Source: Actinopolymorpha pittospori
GTDB lineage: Bacteria; Actinomycetota; Actinomycetes; Propionibacteriales; Actinopolymorphaceae
Assembly: GCF_014873875.1 (NCBI RefSeq)
Contig: NZ_JADBEM010000001.1
Span: 5,580,001 to 5,644,000, forward strand
DNA: 64,000 bases
Direction: 5' to 3'
The position numbers were made by a program, and so were the translations under genes. This document shows positions 34,516 through 43,318 of this stretch, in pieces. The stretch's first letter is position 1. The number at the start of each line of letters is the position of its first letter. The notes under the pieces were generated by a model. The model worked only from the letters and a program-made list of their open reading frames with translations, did not search any database and was not told the origin of the DNA.

Positions 34516-35025
34516 TCAGGCCCGGGACGTCGGTGCGGCAAGCTCGGCCAGGTGGTGCAGCGAGTTGGAGAGATGCTCAGGGCCGAACGGCGGGAACTGG
34601 AGGTACTCCCGGATGGACTGCGGCACGGCCGACCAGTCGTAGGTGAGCGTGACCTCAGTCTCGGACGGACCGAACCGCGCCAGGTCGTAACGCCAGAACC
34701 AGCCGCCGAACTCCAGGTGACCGTCGCCCTTGGGGTCGTACCCCGTCAGCCAGCCAATGGCGCGCGGCGGGTCGAGCACGTGGACCTTGTTGGCCACCTG
34801 GTAGCCACCGTTCGGATGGTCGGCGTGATACATGTCCATCCGGAAAATCTGCTCGACCTCGGTCAGCGGCGCCCGGTCGACAGCTTCCTGAACCCAGCCG
34901 GTGCCATCGATCGCAGAATGGGTCGTCGGGTCCGCCAGCACCGCGAACATCCCCGCGGCGGGCACGGCGACGGTCAGGGTGGCGCTCACGTTCTCCGCGG
35001 CCACGGTGTGCACGCTCCTTGGCAT
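34516..35025 (-). CDS. SRPBCC-domain protein (transposon passenger)
   Basis: 169 residues from ATG with GGAGATGATC upstream. START/polyketide-cyclase fold: TLTVAVPAAGMFAVLADPTT, HSAIDGTGWVQEAV, GYQVANKVHVLDPPRAIGW, WFWRYDLARFGPSETEVTLT. Binds a hydrophobic ligand in a helix-grip pocket; the ligand is unknown. It is complete and lies between the transposase and the right end of the element, so it moves with it. Confidence 0.82.
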   Translation of the reverse strand: MPRSVHTVAAENVSATLTVAVPAAGMFAVLADPTTHSAIDGTGWVQEAVDRAPLTEVEQIFRMDMYHADHPNGGYQVANKVHVLDPPRAIGWLTGYDPKGDGHLEFGGWFWRYDLARFGPSETEVTLTYDWSAVPQSIREYLQFPPFGPEHLSNSLHHLAELAAPTSRA

Positions 35026-36537
35026 CTCGGATCATCTCCTGTGGCTTGGGCGGCGCCCCTCGTGGGCGGCGCTCACCCCTTCCACGAACGCCTCAACCCC
35101 GATCCGACACCGCCTCCCGGACCGCTAACCTCTAAGTTTCCTCGGCCCACGTGTCGCAGATCAGGTGTCGGAGATCTGTTACTTCTGGCAACCTTATGAA
35201 TAAGCCCCCGGCTCCGCTTCGCCGGGGTGGGCGCTGGTGCCGGCTTTGAGTGCGACCACATAGTCCAGGCCACGTTCTTCCACGCCGAGCCGGAACCTGG
35301 TGCAATCCCCATATCCGGCATCGGCAACGACGGGAAGCCTCGGCGACCCCCATTCGGTCTGCTCATCAAGCATGTCCAGCGCGAGCCGCCACTTCTCGAT
35401 ATGCCTCACGTCGTCAGGGACTTTGGATTCGGCTCGCTTCCGGCGGACCTTCTCGGCCTGCTCGGGATCATCACAGGCCTTGTCGTCCCAGCTTTCCGGG
35501 CAGAACAACCGCCAGTCGACCGCCGCCGAGCAGGTGTCGTTGACCGCGTGAACACTCACCCCGATCTGGCAGTTGGCGGTCTTGCCCAACGTCCCGGAAT
35601 ACTGCCAGGCCACACACGCCGAGGCAGGCCCGTCCTTGGGGAATCCGGTGTCGTCGATCACGTATGCCCGCGGCCCAATCGCCTGCGCAGCCCACGAGCT
35701 CAACCTGCGCCGCACCGCGGTGAAATCCCATGTCGAGGAGGTGACGAACTGCTGCAACCGCTGATGATCCACACCCAGCCGCTCCGCCATCGGCTGCATC
35801 GACTTACGCCGACCATCAGTCAACAGGCCACGCAGATACAACTCACCCGTGGCACGCTGATCCGAACGCGCAAGACAACCCAGCATGTCGGCTGCGAACT
35901 CGCCAAGCCTCGGCCGCAACTCCGCTATCTGATCAGGAGTCATGCACCGACCATGTCAGAACATCAACCACAGAACACGAAACGACACACCTAACAAAGT
36001 ACTACTAGGTCCTGATCCAACCCGATCCAAAAGGCACTGACAGTGAAACTACCGTATGGGTGGTCGCGGGCCACGCCGGTGTTCGATGAGCAGAATCTGG
36101 TGTCGTGCGCGGGGTTGGTGCCGGTGATGGCGTTGGCGGAGCGGGCGGGCCTGTCGGAGCTGGTGGGCGAACGGGTCGCGATCACGGAGACGACGGTGGC
36201 TTCGGCGGCGGCCAACCCGGCGGGCAAGCTGGCCTCGATCATCGCGGGGATGGCCGCGGGTGCGGACTGTATCGATGATCTGGATGTGATCCGGTCGGGT
36301 GGGATGCGTCGGCTGTTTGGTGGGGTGTATGCGCCGGCGACGTTGGGTCAGTTTCTGCGGGAGTTCACCCATGGCCACACCCAGCAGTTGGCCTCGGTGG
36401 CGCGGGCTCATCTGGTCAACCTTGTTCAGGCCAGCGGGTTGTTGCCGGGTATCGAGGATCGGGTGTTCATTGATATCGACTCGTTGTTGCGTCCGGTGTA
36501 TGGGCGGGCCAAGCAGACATCCCATGGCGAAATATTG

Positions 36538-37785
36538 TCAAGCGGCGGCGGTGTGGGTGTGGTGTGACCAGGCGGCCGCTTCGTCGTAGACGGTGCCGGT
36601 CTTGAGGCAGCCGTGCAGGATGCCCACGAGGCGGTTGGCGAGTTGACGCAGTGCGGCGCGGTGGCCGGTCCCGCGCCGGCGGAGTTCGTCGTAGTAGGAG
36701 CGGGCGCCTGGCGAGCCGGTCAGGGCGCTGAACGCTTGCTGGCCGAGTGCATCGATCAGTCTGTTGTTGTGGACGTAACGCGCGAGGACGGTCTTCTTCT
36801 TGCCCGAGGCGCGGGTGATCGGGCTTGTGCCGGCGTAGTTCTTGCGGGAGCGGGCGTCGGCGTAGCGGTGGTCATCGTCTCCGAATTCGGCAAGCACCCG
36901 GGCGCCGAGGATGGGGCCCATGCCGGGCTGGCTGAGGTAGATTTCAGCGTCCGGGTGCTGACCAAAATGGGCTTCGACCTGCGCTCCCATCGTCTTGATC
37001 TGCGCGTTGAGGGTGCCGATGACGGCGACCTGCGCACGGACCGTGGCCGCGTAGGCGGTCGTCACCGCGGCGGGCTGACGCAGCTGCTCAGTGCGCAGCG
37101 CCGCGCGGATCACCCGGGCCTTGTCGCTGGCGTGGTGTCGATGGGGATGCTTGAGCGCCGCGCTGATCTGCGCGATGGTGAGCCGCGCCGCCGCATCAGG
37201 ATCGGGGGCTTTGGCAAGCAGCTCAAGGGCATCGGCGGCAGTCAGATCATCGAAGGCCTGCAACGCCGCGGGGAAGAACTCCCGCAGCACGTTACGTAGC
37301 CGTTGCGCATGCCTAGTGCGTTCCCAGATCAGGCTCTTGTGGGCGCGGGCCACCACCTTCACCGCTTCGGCCTGGTCGCTGTCACCGGCGACCGAACGCA
37401 GCTGATGAGAGTCGGTGCGGACCATGTCGGCGAGGGCGTGTGCGTCCGCGGCGTCGCTCTTGGCACCGGAGACACTCTGCCGCTCGCGGTAACGAGCGAC
37501 CTGCAGCGGATTGATCGCGAACACCCGGTAGCCCGCGGCGATCAACGCGAGCACCCACGGACCACGGTCGGTCTCGATACCGACCACGACCTGGTCGGCC
37601 TCGTCCTCGTCCAGGTGCTGGGCGACCAACTCATGCAACTGAGCGACGCCGGCCAACCCCTCGGTGAAGCGGGCCTTGGCCAACCGCCGGCCCGTCTCGT
37701 CTTGCACCTCGATGTCGTGGTGGTCCTCGGCCCAGTCGTCTCCGACGAACAGCAACCCCGTTCTCCGTTCTTCCGTGTCCCGCAC
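36538..37785 (-). CDS. IS110 transposase (full length)
   Basis: 415 residues. RuvC-like DEDD part: GLLFVGDDWAEDHHDI (D), QVVVGIETDRGPWV (E), SGAKSDAADAHALADMVR (DD); coiled-coil centre; C-terminal serine domain with LSQPGMGPILGARVLAEFG, NYAGTSPITRASGKKK. Complete, with a linked bridge RNA, so probably active. Confidence 0.93.
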   Translation of the reverse strand: MRDTEERRTGLLFVGDDWAEDHHDIEVQDETGRRLAKARFTEGLAGVAQLHELVAQHLDEDEADQVVVGIETDRGPWVLALIAAGYRVFAINPLQVARYRERQSVSGAKSDAADAHALADMVRTDSHQLRSVAGDSDQAEAVKVVARAHKSLIWERTRHAQRLRNVLREFFPAALQAFDDLTAADALELLAKAPDPDAAARLTIAQISAALKHPHRHHASDKARVIRAALRTEQLRQPAAVTTAYAATVRAQVAVIGTLNAQIKTMGAQVEAHFGQHPDAEIYLSQPGMGPILGARVLAEFGDDDHRYADARSRKNYAGTSPITRASGKKKTVLARYVHNNRLIDALGQQAFSALTGSPGARSYYDELRRRGTGHRAALRQLANRLVGILHGCLKTGTVYDEAAAWSHHTHTAAA

Positions 37786-37844
37786 AACGATCAGGTTGAC
37801 GTAGCCCGCGGAAGAACCACCAGCACCCTAATGATCAAGTGCTC

Positions 37845-37960
37845 ACGCCTATGAGCAGCGGGCACGACATCCCATCAGCGGTCGACTCTTCCGACCACCG
37901 GCAAGGGGCACGATCTGCTTGTAGGACTCCCGAGATCCAGGGCGGGAGAGTGCTCACCTG
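37845..37960 (-). ncRNA. Predicted bridge RNA of the IS110 at 36.5-38.0 kb
   Basis: On the element strand, in order: left target guide CTCCCGCCCT (37939-37948), identical over 10 bases to the target plus core; right target guide CAAGCAG (37914-37920), exact complement of target CTGCTTG; left donor guide ATGGGATGT (37866-37874), identical to the right end at 36517-36525; right donor guide GCTCATAG (37849-37856), near complement of the left end CTAATGAG. The order LTG, RTG, LDG, RDG is that known for IS621. RNA ends are estimates. Confidence 0.8.
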
Positions 37961-39101
37961 CCAGCGGCTACCAAGCACCGAGTCTGCCTCAACGACGAAC
38001 CCGGTAGCTCTCATTAGGGCGGGAGTTTCGGGCACACCAAGATCGGCGGCCGGCAGGTGTTGCGCCGGGGCCTGTCGCCGCTGGCGACCACGATCAGCAC
38101 CCATCCAGGGGGCGCCGGTGGTGGCTGGGATCCGGCTCCGAGCCGGGCGGGCCGCCTCTGGCAAGGGTGCGGCGAGCATGGTGGCCGAGGCGATCGCCAC
38201 CGCCCGTGTCGCCGGCGCCAGTGGGGAGATCTTGGTGCGGGGCGATTCGGCGTATGGCAACCACGTCGTGGTCGGCGCGTGCCTGAAGGCCGGGGTGCGG
38301 TTCTCGGTGGTGCTGACCAAGAACCCGGCAGTGACCGCTGCGATCGCCTCCATCGCCGAGGACGCCTGGACCCCGGTGCACTACCCCGGCGCGGTCACCG
38401 ATCCCGACACCGGTGAGTTGATTTCGGACGCCGAGGTCGCCGAGACGGAGTTCGCCGCGTTCACCTCCACCAAGCACCCGGTCACCGCCCGGCTGGTCGT
38501 GCGCAGGGTCCGTGACCGAGCCCGCGACCAGGCCGGCGAGGAGGAGCTGTTCCCGGTATGGCGTCATCACCCGTTCTTCACCAACAACACCGAACCCACC
38601 GCGCAGGCTGACATCACCCACCGTCGGCACGCGATCATCGAAACCGTGTTCGCCGATCTGATCGACGGGCCGTTGGCTCATCTGCCCTCAGGCCGGTTCG
38701 CCGCCAACAGCGCCTGGGCGATCTGCGCAGCCATCACCCACAACCTGCTCCGCGCCGCCGGCACCCTCACCAGCCCCCGCCACGCCGCCGCCCGCGGCGC
38801 GACCCTTCGCCGCCACATCGTCACCGTCCCCGCCAGAATCGCCCGCCCACAGCGCCGGCCCGTCCTGCACCTACCCGAGCACTGGCCCTGGGCGGAACAG
38901 TGGGAAGCCCTGTGGCACAACGTGTTCCGGCCCGCGACCGGGCCACCACACGTCGCCTGAAACTAGCCACCCGCCGCCAAGGCCCGACCGGAGACCCAAA
39001 GGAAAGCTGGGCAGACCAGCAGCCCCGCCTTGCCCACCCACCACCAACCGCGACCCACCCACAACCAAAACCATCAACCCAGCGAGTCCACGGATTGAGG
39101 C

Positions 39102-39461
39102 TTAGATCGCGGCTTCGCCGAGCCAGGCGAACGGTTCGACGTCGCTGAGGAGCGGTTCGTCGTCGGGGCCTCGGCCCACCATGGTGCCGGTGAGGACCCA
39201 GCCTCGGTGGCTGTCGGAGCGCGTGGCCAGGTGCAGGTACTGGCAGACCTGTCGTGCGAGCCAGTCCAGCAGCGGGCGAGTCCACCAGTCGGACGGATCG
39301 AGCCGGTCGGCCGACAGCCCGGGCAGGGGTGGGTCGCTCTCGTAGTCGATGCTCGCCTCGTGGGTGTCGTGCTCTGGTCCGTCGGCGAAGCGGACGAACA
39401 GGCGCGTCCGCTGGCAGGACAGCAGGTCCGCAAGTTCTTCCAGGTTGTCGAGGACTCGCAT
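39102..39461 (-). CDS. DUF6098 family protein
   Basis: 119 residues from ATG. RVLDNLEELADLLSCQRTRL, RFADGPEHDTHEASIDYESD, DPSDWWTRPLLDWLARQVCQ, GWVLTGTMVGRGPDDEPLLS: the usual DUF6098 pattern (function unknown). The stop TAA lies in the CTTAG duplication of IS1380 copy 2, so the element inserted exactly at the stop and left the protein intact. A second C-terminal copy is at 48385. Confidence 0.75.
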   Translation of the reverse strand: MRVLDNLEELADLLSCQRTRLFVRFADGPEHDTHEASIDYESDPPLPGLSADRLDPSDWWTRPLLDWLARQVCQYLHLATRSDSHRGWVLTGTMVGRGPDDEPLLSDVEPFAWLGEAAI

Positions 39462-39900
39462 GGGTACTCTTCTACGCTGGTGAGCGTGCCTACTCCGACG
39501 GGGGTGCGCGTCGGTCGGTCCCGTGTTGACCGTCCGCGCAGCGATCTCCTCGGCTCGGTCCTCACCGGAACCACGCTTCTTCGCCGAACTCTTCACGTCG
39601 CTAAGATCCGACGCCTTGATCGGCTATGGTGACGAACCTTTCGCCTCTATGACGCTACCGAGGTCGCTAGTCAGTCGCAGCGAGTAGATAACTGGGCGAG
39701 CCTCGCTTCGTAACAGGTCAGCCACGGTCATTGGCATCTTCGCTGAGCGGTGGCTTCTCCTGGTGACCTGGACGCGGCGGTCCGCGGTTTGCTGGGACCT
39801 GAAGTCCTGCTCGACACGGGCCGTACGGCGAGCACGCTGCCGGCTTGGATGCGTAGCGTTTTCACTAAGCGCATACACGTAGAGAGAAGGAGATGAGCTG
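39462..39900. other. Intergenic region upstream of the CBS gene
   Basis: No protein recognised. The end holds AGAAGGAGATGAGCTG before the CBS start and a GCATACACGTAG string that may include a -10. Confidence 0.4.
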
Positions 39901-40272
39901 ATGACTTCGGTGCGGGAGGTTATGACACCAGGCCCCGTCGGTCTTCCTGAGGACGCCAGCCTTATCGATGCTGCTCGGAGGATGATGGAGGAGGACGTCG
40001 GTGACGTTCTGATGTTCTCTGAGGCTGGTGTACGAGGAATAGTGACAGATCACGACATCGTGGTTCGAGGACTCGCGCAGGGAGCCGACCCCAACACGAC
40101 GCCGATCCACGATGTCGCCACAGAGTCGGTGACCACGGTTCAAGCGTCGGAGAGCTGTGACCATGCTGCCGAGACGATGCGGGAGAAGTCCGTGCGTAGG
40201 CTCCCCGTGGTCGAAGGGGACGAGGTGGTCGGCGTGGTCTCGATCGCCGATCTGGCACCCGATCTTCCGTAG
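39901..40272 (+). CDS. Two-CBS-domain protein
   Basis: 123 residues with strong AGAAGGAG site. CBS pair: REVMTPGPVGLPEDASLIDA, DVLMFSEAGVRGIVTDHDIV and ESVTTVQASESCDHAAETM, RRLPVVEGDEVVGVVSIADL. Binds adenine nucleotides; stand-alone CBS pairs in actinobacteria are often stress- or hypoxia-induced. Complete. Confidence 0.88.
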   Translation: MTSVREVMTPGPVGLPEDASLIDAARRMMEEDVGDVLMFSEAGVRGIVTDHDIVVRGLAQGADPNTTPIHDVATESVTTVQASESCDHAAETMREKSVRRLPVVEGDEVVGVVSIADLAPDLP

Positions 40273-40456
40273 GTGGCCCGCCCGGCCTCCGACGACGACA
40301 GATCAGCTCGACGAGCCAGTGGCCACCATGCGCCGTCGGACTTCCCCGAGGCTCTACGCACCGCTGTCCGCGACCCGAGTGCGATTTGGCCGTAGTGTGC
40401 GTAGGGAAGCGACTAAAGCTGGGCGCCCATCGGTCTCGGCCTCGAGGAGGACCACC

Positions 40457-40946
40457 ATGGACCGTTCAACGATCTCGTCCCCTCTTCAGATCTACCTCAA
40501 CGATCACCTCGCTGGTGCGTCCGATGGGATCGAGTTGCTACACCGAGCCGCCCGCGTCCACCGAGAGGACGGCACGGGGCCGGAGCTTTCCGAGCTGGCT
40601 CGGGAGGTGTCAGATGACCGCGCCAGCCTCGTGCAGATCATGAAGGACCTCGGCGTTCCGATCCGGCGTCACAAGGTTGCTTTGGGCTGGTTGGGCGAGA
40701 AGGGTCGGCCGACTCAAGCCTAACGGCCGCCTGATCTCGCGGTCACCGGTCAGCGACGTCCTGGAGATTGAACTGATGCGGCTGGGTGTGGAAGGAAAGG
40801 CGTCGTGCTGGCGCACGTTGCGAGTCCTTTCCGACGGCAAACTCGATCCCACCCGCCTTAACAATCTGATCCAGCGCGCAGCCCAGCAGGTTGAGAGGTT
40901 GGAAAGGTTGCGGATTTCCACAGCCGCCGACGCGTTCACCGCCTGA
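40457..40946 (+). pseudogene. Four-helix hypothetical protein with a single-base frameshift
   Basis: ATG after GAGGAGG. Frame 1 reads LQIYLNDHLAGASDGIELLH and KVALGWLGEK, then an extra G in GGG (near 40700) shifts it; frame 2 continues GRLKPNGRLISRSPVSDVLE, KASCWRTLRVLSD and ERLERLRISTAADAF. Together about 163 residues, a conserved actinobacterial helical protein of unknown function (ferritin-like in pattern). The indel in a G run could be a consensus error. Confidence 0.6.
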
Positions 40947-41861
40947 TCGTCGAAGAACAGGTCCGACGTGTGCTGACGAGTTGGGCTTCGCTTGGGATAT
41001 CCCTTCCTTGGATGGGCATTGGCGCCGCGTGTGCTGCGCCACCCAGTCGGTTGCGAAGGACCACCTCGATTTCTCTCGCGACGCGCACCTAGCCTGGGGT
41101 TGATCGGGGGTGAGAGCAGTGTCCGCTGCCGTGTCGCGAGACCTGCCTTATCAGCCATGTATGCACGGCACTGCCCGTCCTGCGCGCCCTGACCGCACAC
41201 CTTGCCGGCCGTCTCGCCGTCGCCGAACCTGAACCGGCTCACGAGTGCGATCCGGCCGCCGGGGAAATGACACCACGGGGTCCCGCTGTCCTGGTAGCAC
41301 CAGGTGACGGCTCCGGCGGGGTCCTGCGCACAGGTGACTGAGCGGCGGTCGACGGTCGCGGGCCTGCCACGCTCGCAGGCTTCCGCACCGAGAGGGGTCA
41401 GGTCTCCGTGGTGCAGATGTCGTTGCGGAACTCGCCCTGCCCATCGGCTCGTCCCGGATCGTCTAGAAGGCGCCGGCCGCCGTGCGGCACGGAAGTTTGC
41501 CCTGGGAGGGGTAGCCCCCCGCTCGCAGGGTCCTCGGTGGCGTAGCGCCGATTCCTGACTCACCCCGTTCGCGCTGCGGGCTATGGGCGATGCTGGCCGC
41601 ACCACACCCTGACTCAGCACCCGCACGGCGATTTGCCCGGCCCGACCCTGGGGCTGGCAAGCGGGCAGGGGTGGGTGCGCCAGGGATCGGCCAGCATCTC
41701 CAGAATGGGGCGCCTGCCCGGTCCGGCCATGCTGAGCCGGCAGCCGAGCTGCCAACGATCTCAAGGCAGCGAACAGCCGACGAGCGTCCGACAAGCGCAG
41801 AAACCTACGCGCGCCACGGACTCGTCATCACCCTGGCCCGCGCGAGGCGCATACTGGGTGG
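40947..41861. other. 900 bp without a firm gene
   Basis: A minus-strand frame (about 41110-41450) contains VTWCYQDSGTPWCHFPGG and AGKVCGQGAQDGQC, a Cys-rich piece that may be a remnant of a real gene, but it has neither start nor end that fits. No IS end or RNA gene recognised. Confidence 0.35.
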
Positions 41862-42785
41862 ATGGGCCAGCAGCATCCAGCCGATCTGGACGTGGTCACC
41901 GGGGCGTTCGGCTATTCGGGTGCGGCGATCACCGCGGAGTTGTTGGCCGCCGGGCGGCGGGTCCGTACCTTGACCGACCATCCCGGCCGTGCGCCAACCG
42001 GAACCCCTGTCGAAGTCCGGGCGCTTGACTTCGACGATCCCGCTGGCCTGGCCGACTCGCTGCGTGGCGCGCGGACCCTGTACAACACCTACTGGGTGAG
42101 GTTCCCGCGCGGGCGGGTCAACCACGACGTGGCGGCAAGCAACTGCCGCACACTCTTCCATGCTGCCCGAGCGGCCGGTGTCAGCCGGATCGTGCACGTC
42201 TCCATCACCCATCCGGCGATCAGCTCGCCGTATCCGTACTTCCGGGGCAAGGCACTGGCCGAACGCGCTCTTGCTGAGACAAGGGTCAGCTACGCTGTGA
42301 TACGCCCGGCCATCCTGTTCGGCGGCGACGGTGTGCTGCTGAACAACATCGCCTGGTTGCTCAGGCGACTCCCCCTATTCGCGGTCGGCGGCACCGGCGG
42401 CTATCGAGTGCGCCCGATCCATGTCGAGGACCTGGCGCGGCTGTGCGTCGCCGCCGGCGCGTCGGACGTTACCTCCACTACCGACGCGGTCGGCCCGGAA
42501 CGGCCGTCCTTCCTCGAACTGGTCCGCGCGATCGCCGGGGCAGTACACAGCAAGGCCCGGATCGTCCGGGTGCCCAGAACCCTCATCCCGCCGTTAGCTG
42601 CGGTGCTCGGCTTGGCACTGCGGGATGTATTGCTGACAGCAGAGGAATACCGCGCCATGACCGCCGGACTGGCCGACACCGATGGCCCGGCTACCGGAGC
42701 GGTGCGACTCAGCGACTGGATCGCCACCAACGCCGATACGCTCGGAATCCACTACGCGAACGAGATCAACCGCCACTTCCGATGA
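41862..42785 (+). CDS. NmrA/SDR-type NAD(P)-binding protein
   Basis: 307 residues. Rossmann start VVTGAFGYSGAAITAELLAA (TGxxGxxG), RTLTDHPGRAP (cofactor strand 2), LDFDDPAGLADSLRGA, VHVSITHPA, YFRGKALAERALAE (Y-x-x-x-K) and RPAILFGGDGVLLNNI. Atypical extended SDR of the NmrA/complex I NDUFA9-like group; may be a quinone reductase, epimerase-like enzyme or redox sensor. Complete, monocistronic. Confidence 0.8.
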   Translation: MGQQHPADLDVVTGAFGYSGAAITAELLAAGRRVRTLTDHPGRAPTGTPVEVRALDFDDPAGLADSLRGARTLYNTYWVRFPRGRVNHDVAASNCRTLFHAARAAGVSRIVHVSITHPAISSPYPYFRGKALAERALAETRVSYAVIRPAILFGGDGVLLNNIAWLLRRLPLFAVGGTGGYRVRPIHVEDLARLCVAAGASDVTSTTDAVGPERPSFLELVRAIAGAVHSKARIVRVPRTLIPPLAAVLGLALRDVLLTAEEYRAMTAGLADTDGPATGAVRLSDWIATNADTLGIHYANEINRHFR

Positions 42786-43318
42786 GTGCCTCAGCGCTGC
42801 GTCTCCGCGGCCGTCATGCTGTCGGCGCCGCAGCACAGTAAGCACTGACATCGGGGGAGAGCACGGGCCCGGCCATCCTTACGGGCAGGGCTTGCGGCAT
42901 GAAGGGGGATGGTGGCATGTGCAGATTCTCAGGAGTTTTGTGTGTCAGTCCGATCGTCGAACGGACGGGACGGCAGCATCGGAGGAGCTTCTACCCACAC
43001 GCAAACTCCATCTGGGGGTGGGCAGTGGGCACCCTAGATGCCTGGCACCGGCGGGTTACGCCCCAGGGGTCACGGTCATCGTCCCACCGCCGTACTCTGG
43101 CGCAGCAGCCGGCGGCGGTGTTGACCTCGGCGGTCGGTTACGGCGCGCTCGGTTAGCGTCGGAGCATGACCTGACATCTGCATGTTTCGGCTCCTGCCAT
43201 GCTGCAGGTCGGGTGCGCCGCTGCGGGTTTGCCCAGCCGAACGTCGACGCGCCGCCTCGGTTTCGCATTTTGTGACCTGGGCAACGATCCTCCGTGGATA
43301 GGGGTCCGGGGGATCTTC
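42786..43318. other. 530 bp upstream of ctaD
   Basis: No protein recognised. It contains an inverted arrangement GACCTG/CAGGTC with inner GCATG/CATGC (about 43165-43213) that could be an operator for ctaD. Confidence 0.35.

Larger units (their letters stand above)
33498..35207 (-). mobile_element. IS5-like element carrying an SRPBCC passenger gene
   Basis: Ends GAGGCTTATTCATAAG and, reversed, GGGCTTATTCATAAGG, duplication CCGG (33494-33497, 35208-35211). Two genes on the same strand: a transposase at the left and a complete SRPBCC gene. The right 170 bp also contain an IS481-like end (GTCGCAGATCAGGTG). Passenger genes are unusual in IS5-like elements. Confidence 0.8.
32970..35943 (-). pseudogene. 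IS701 transposase, split in two
   Basis: C-terminal half (32970-33497, from VRPPRNGGRGRR on, with the YREL block) and N-terminal half (35208-35943, up to SAHPGEAEP). A CCGG duplication marks the break. Rejoined it would match the 419-residue protein of copy 1 with one Val/Ile difference. Confidence 0.9.
32831..36008 (-). mobile_element. IS701 copy 2, interrupted
   Basis: CTAG duplications at 32831-32834 and 36005-36008. Apart from single-base changes it equals copy 1 at 11897-13360, but its transposase gene is split by the 1.7 kb element at 33498-35207. Confidence 0.92.
36515..38017 (-). mobile_element. IS110-family element in IS1380 copy 2
   Basis: Bounded by a duplicated core (AG on this strand, CT on the element strand; 36515-36516, 38016-38017). 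Removing it rejoins the IS1380 sequence CCAAGCAGGGCGGGAGTTTC exactly as in copy 1. Right end ACATCCCATGGCG, left noncoding end 232 bp. Confidence 0.92.
36043..38960 (+). pseudogene. IS1380 copy 2 transposase, split by IS110 and frameshifted
   Basis: N-terminal part MKLPYGWSRATPVFDEQ to LLRPVYGRAKQ (36043-36514), interrupted by the IS110, resuming at 38018. It carries the same frameshift as copy 1 (THPGG near 38100) and then GEILVRGDSAYGNH and the C-terminus to 38960. Confidence 0.88.
32751..39100 (+). mobile_element. IS1380 element, copy 2, holding three further insertions
   Basis: Ends CCTCAATCCGTGGA (left) and reverse complement (right), duplication CTTAG at 32746-32750 and 39101-39105. 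Inside lie IS701 copy 2 (itself interrupted) and an IS110. The native element would be about 1.7 kb; insertions bring it to 6.35 kb. Confidence 0.9.

Noticed and set aside
40610..41794. A 394-codon minus-strand gene
   Set aside because: It crosses the well-supported plus-strand helical protein and has only one short Cys-rich stretch of interest.
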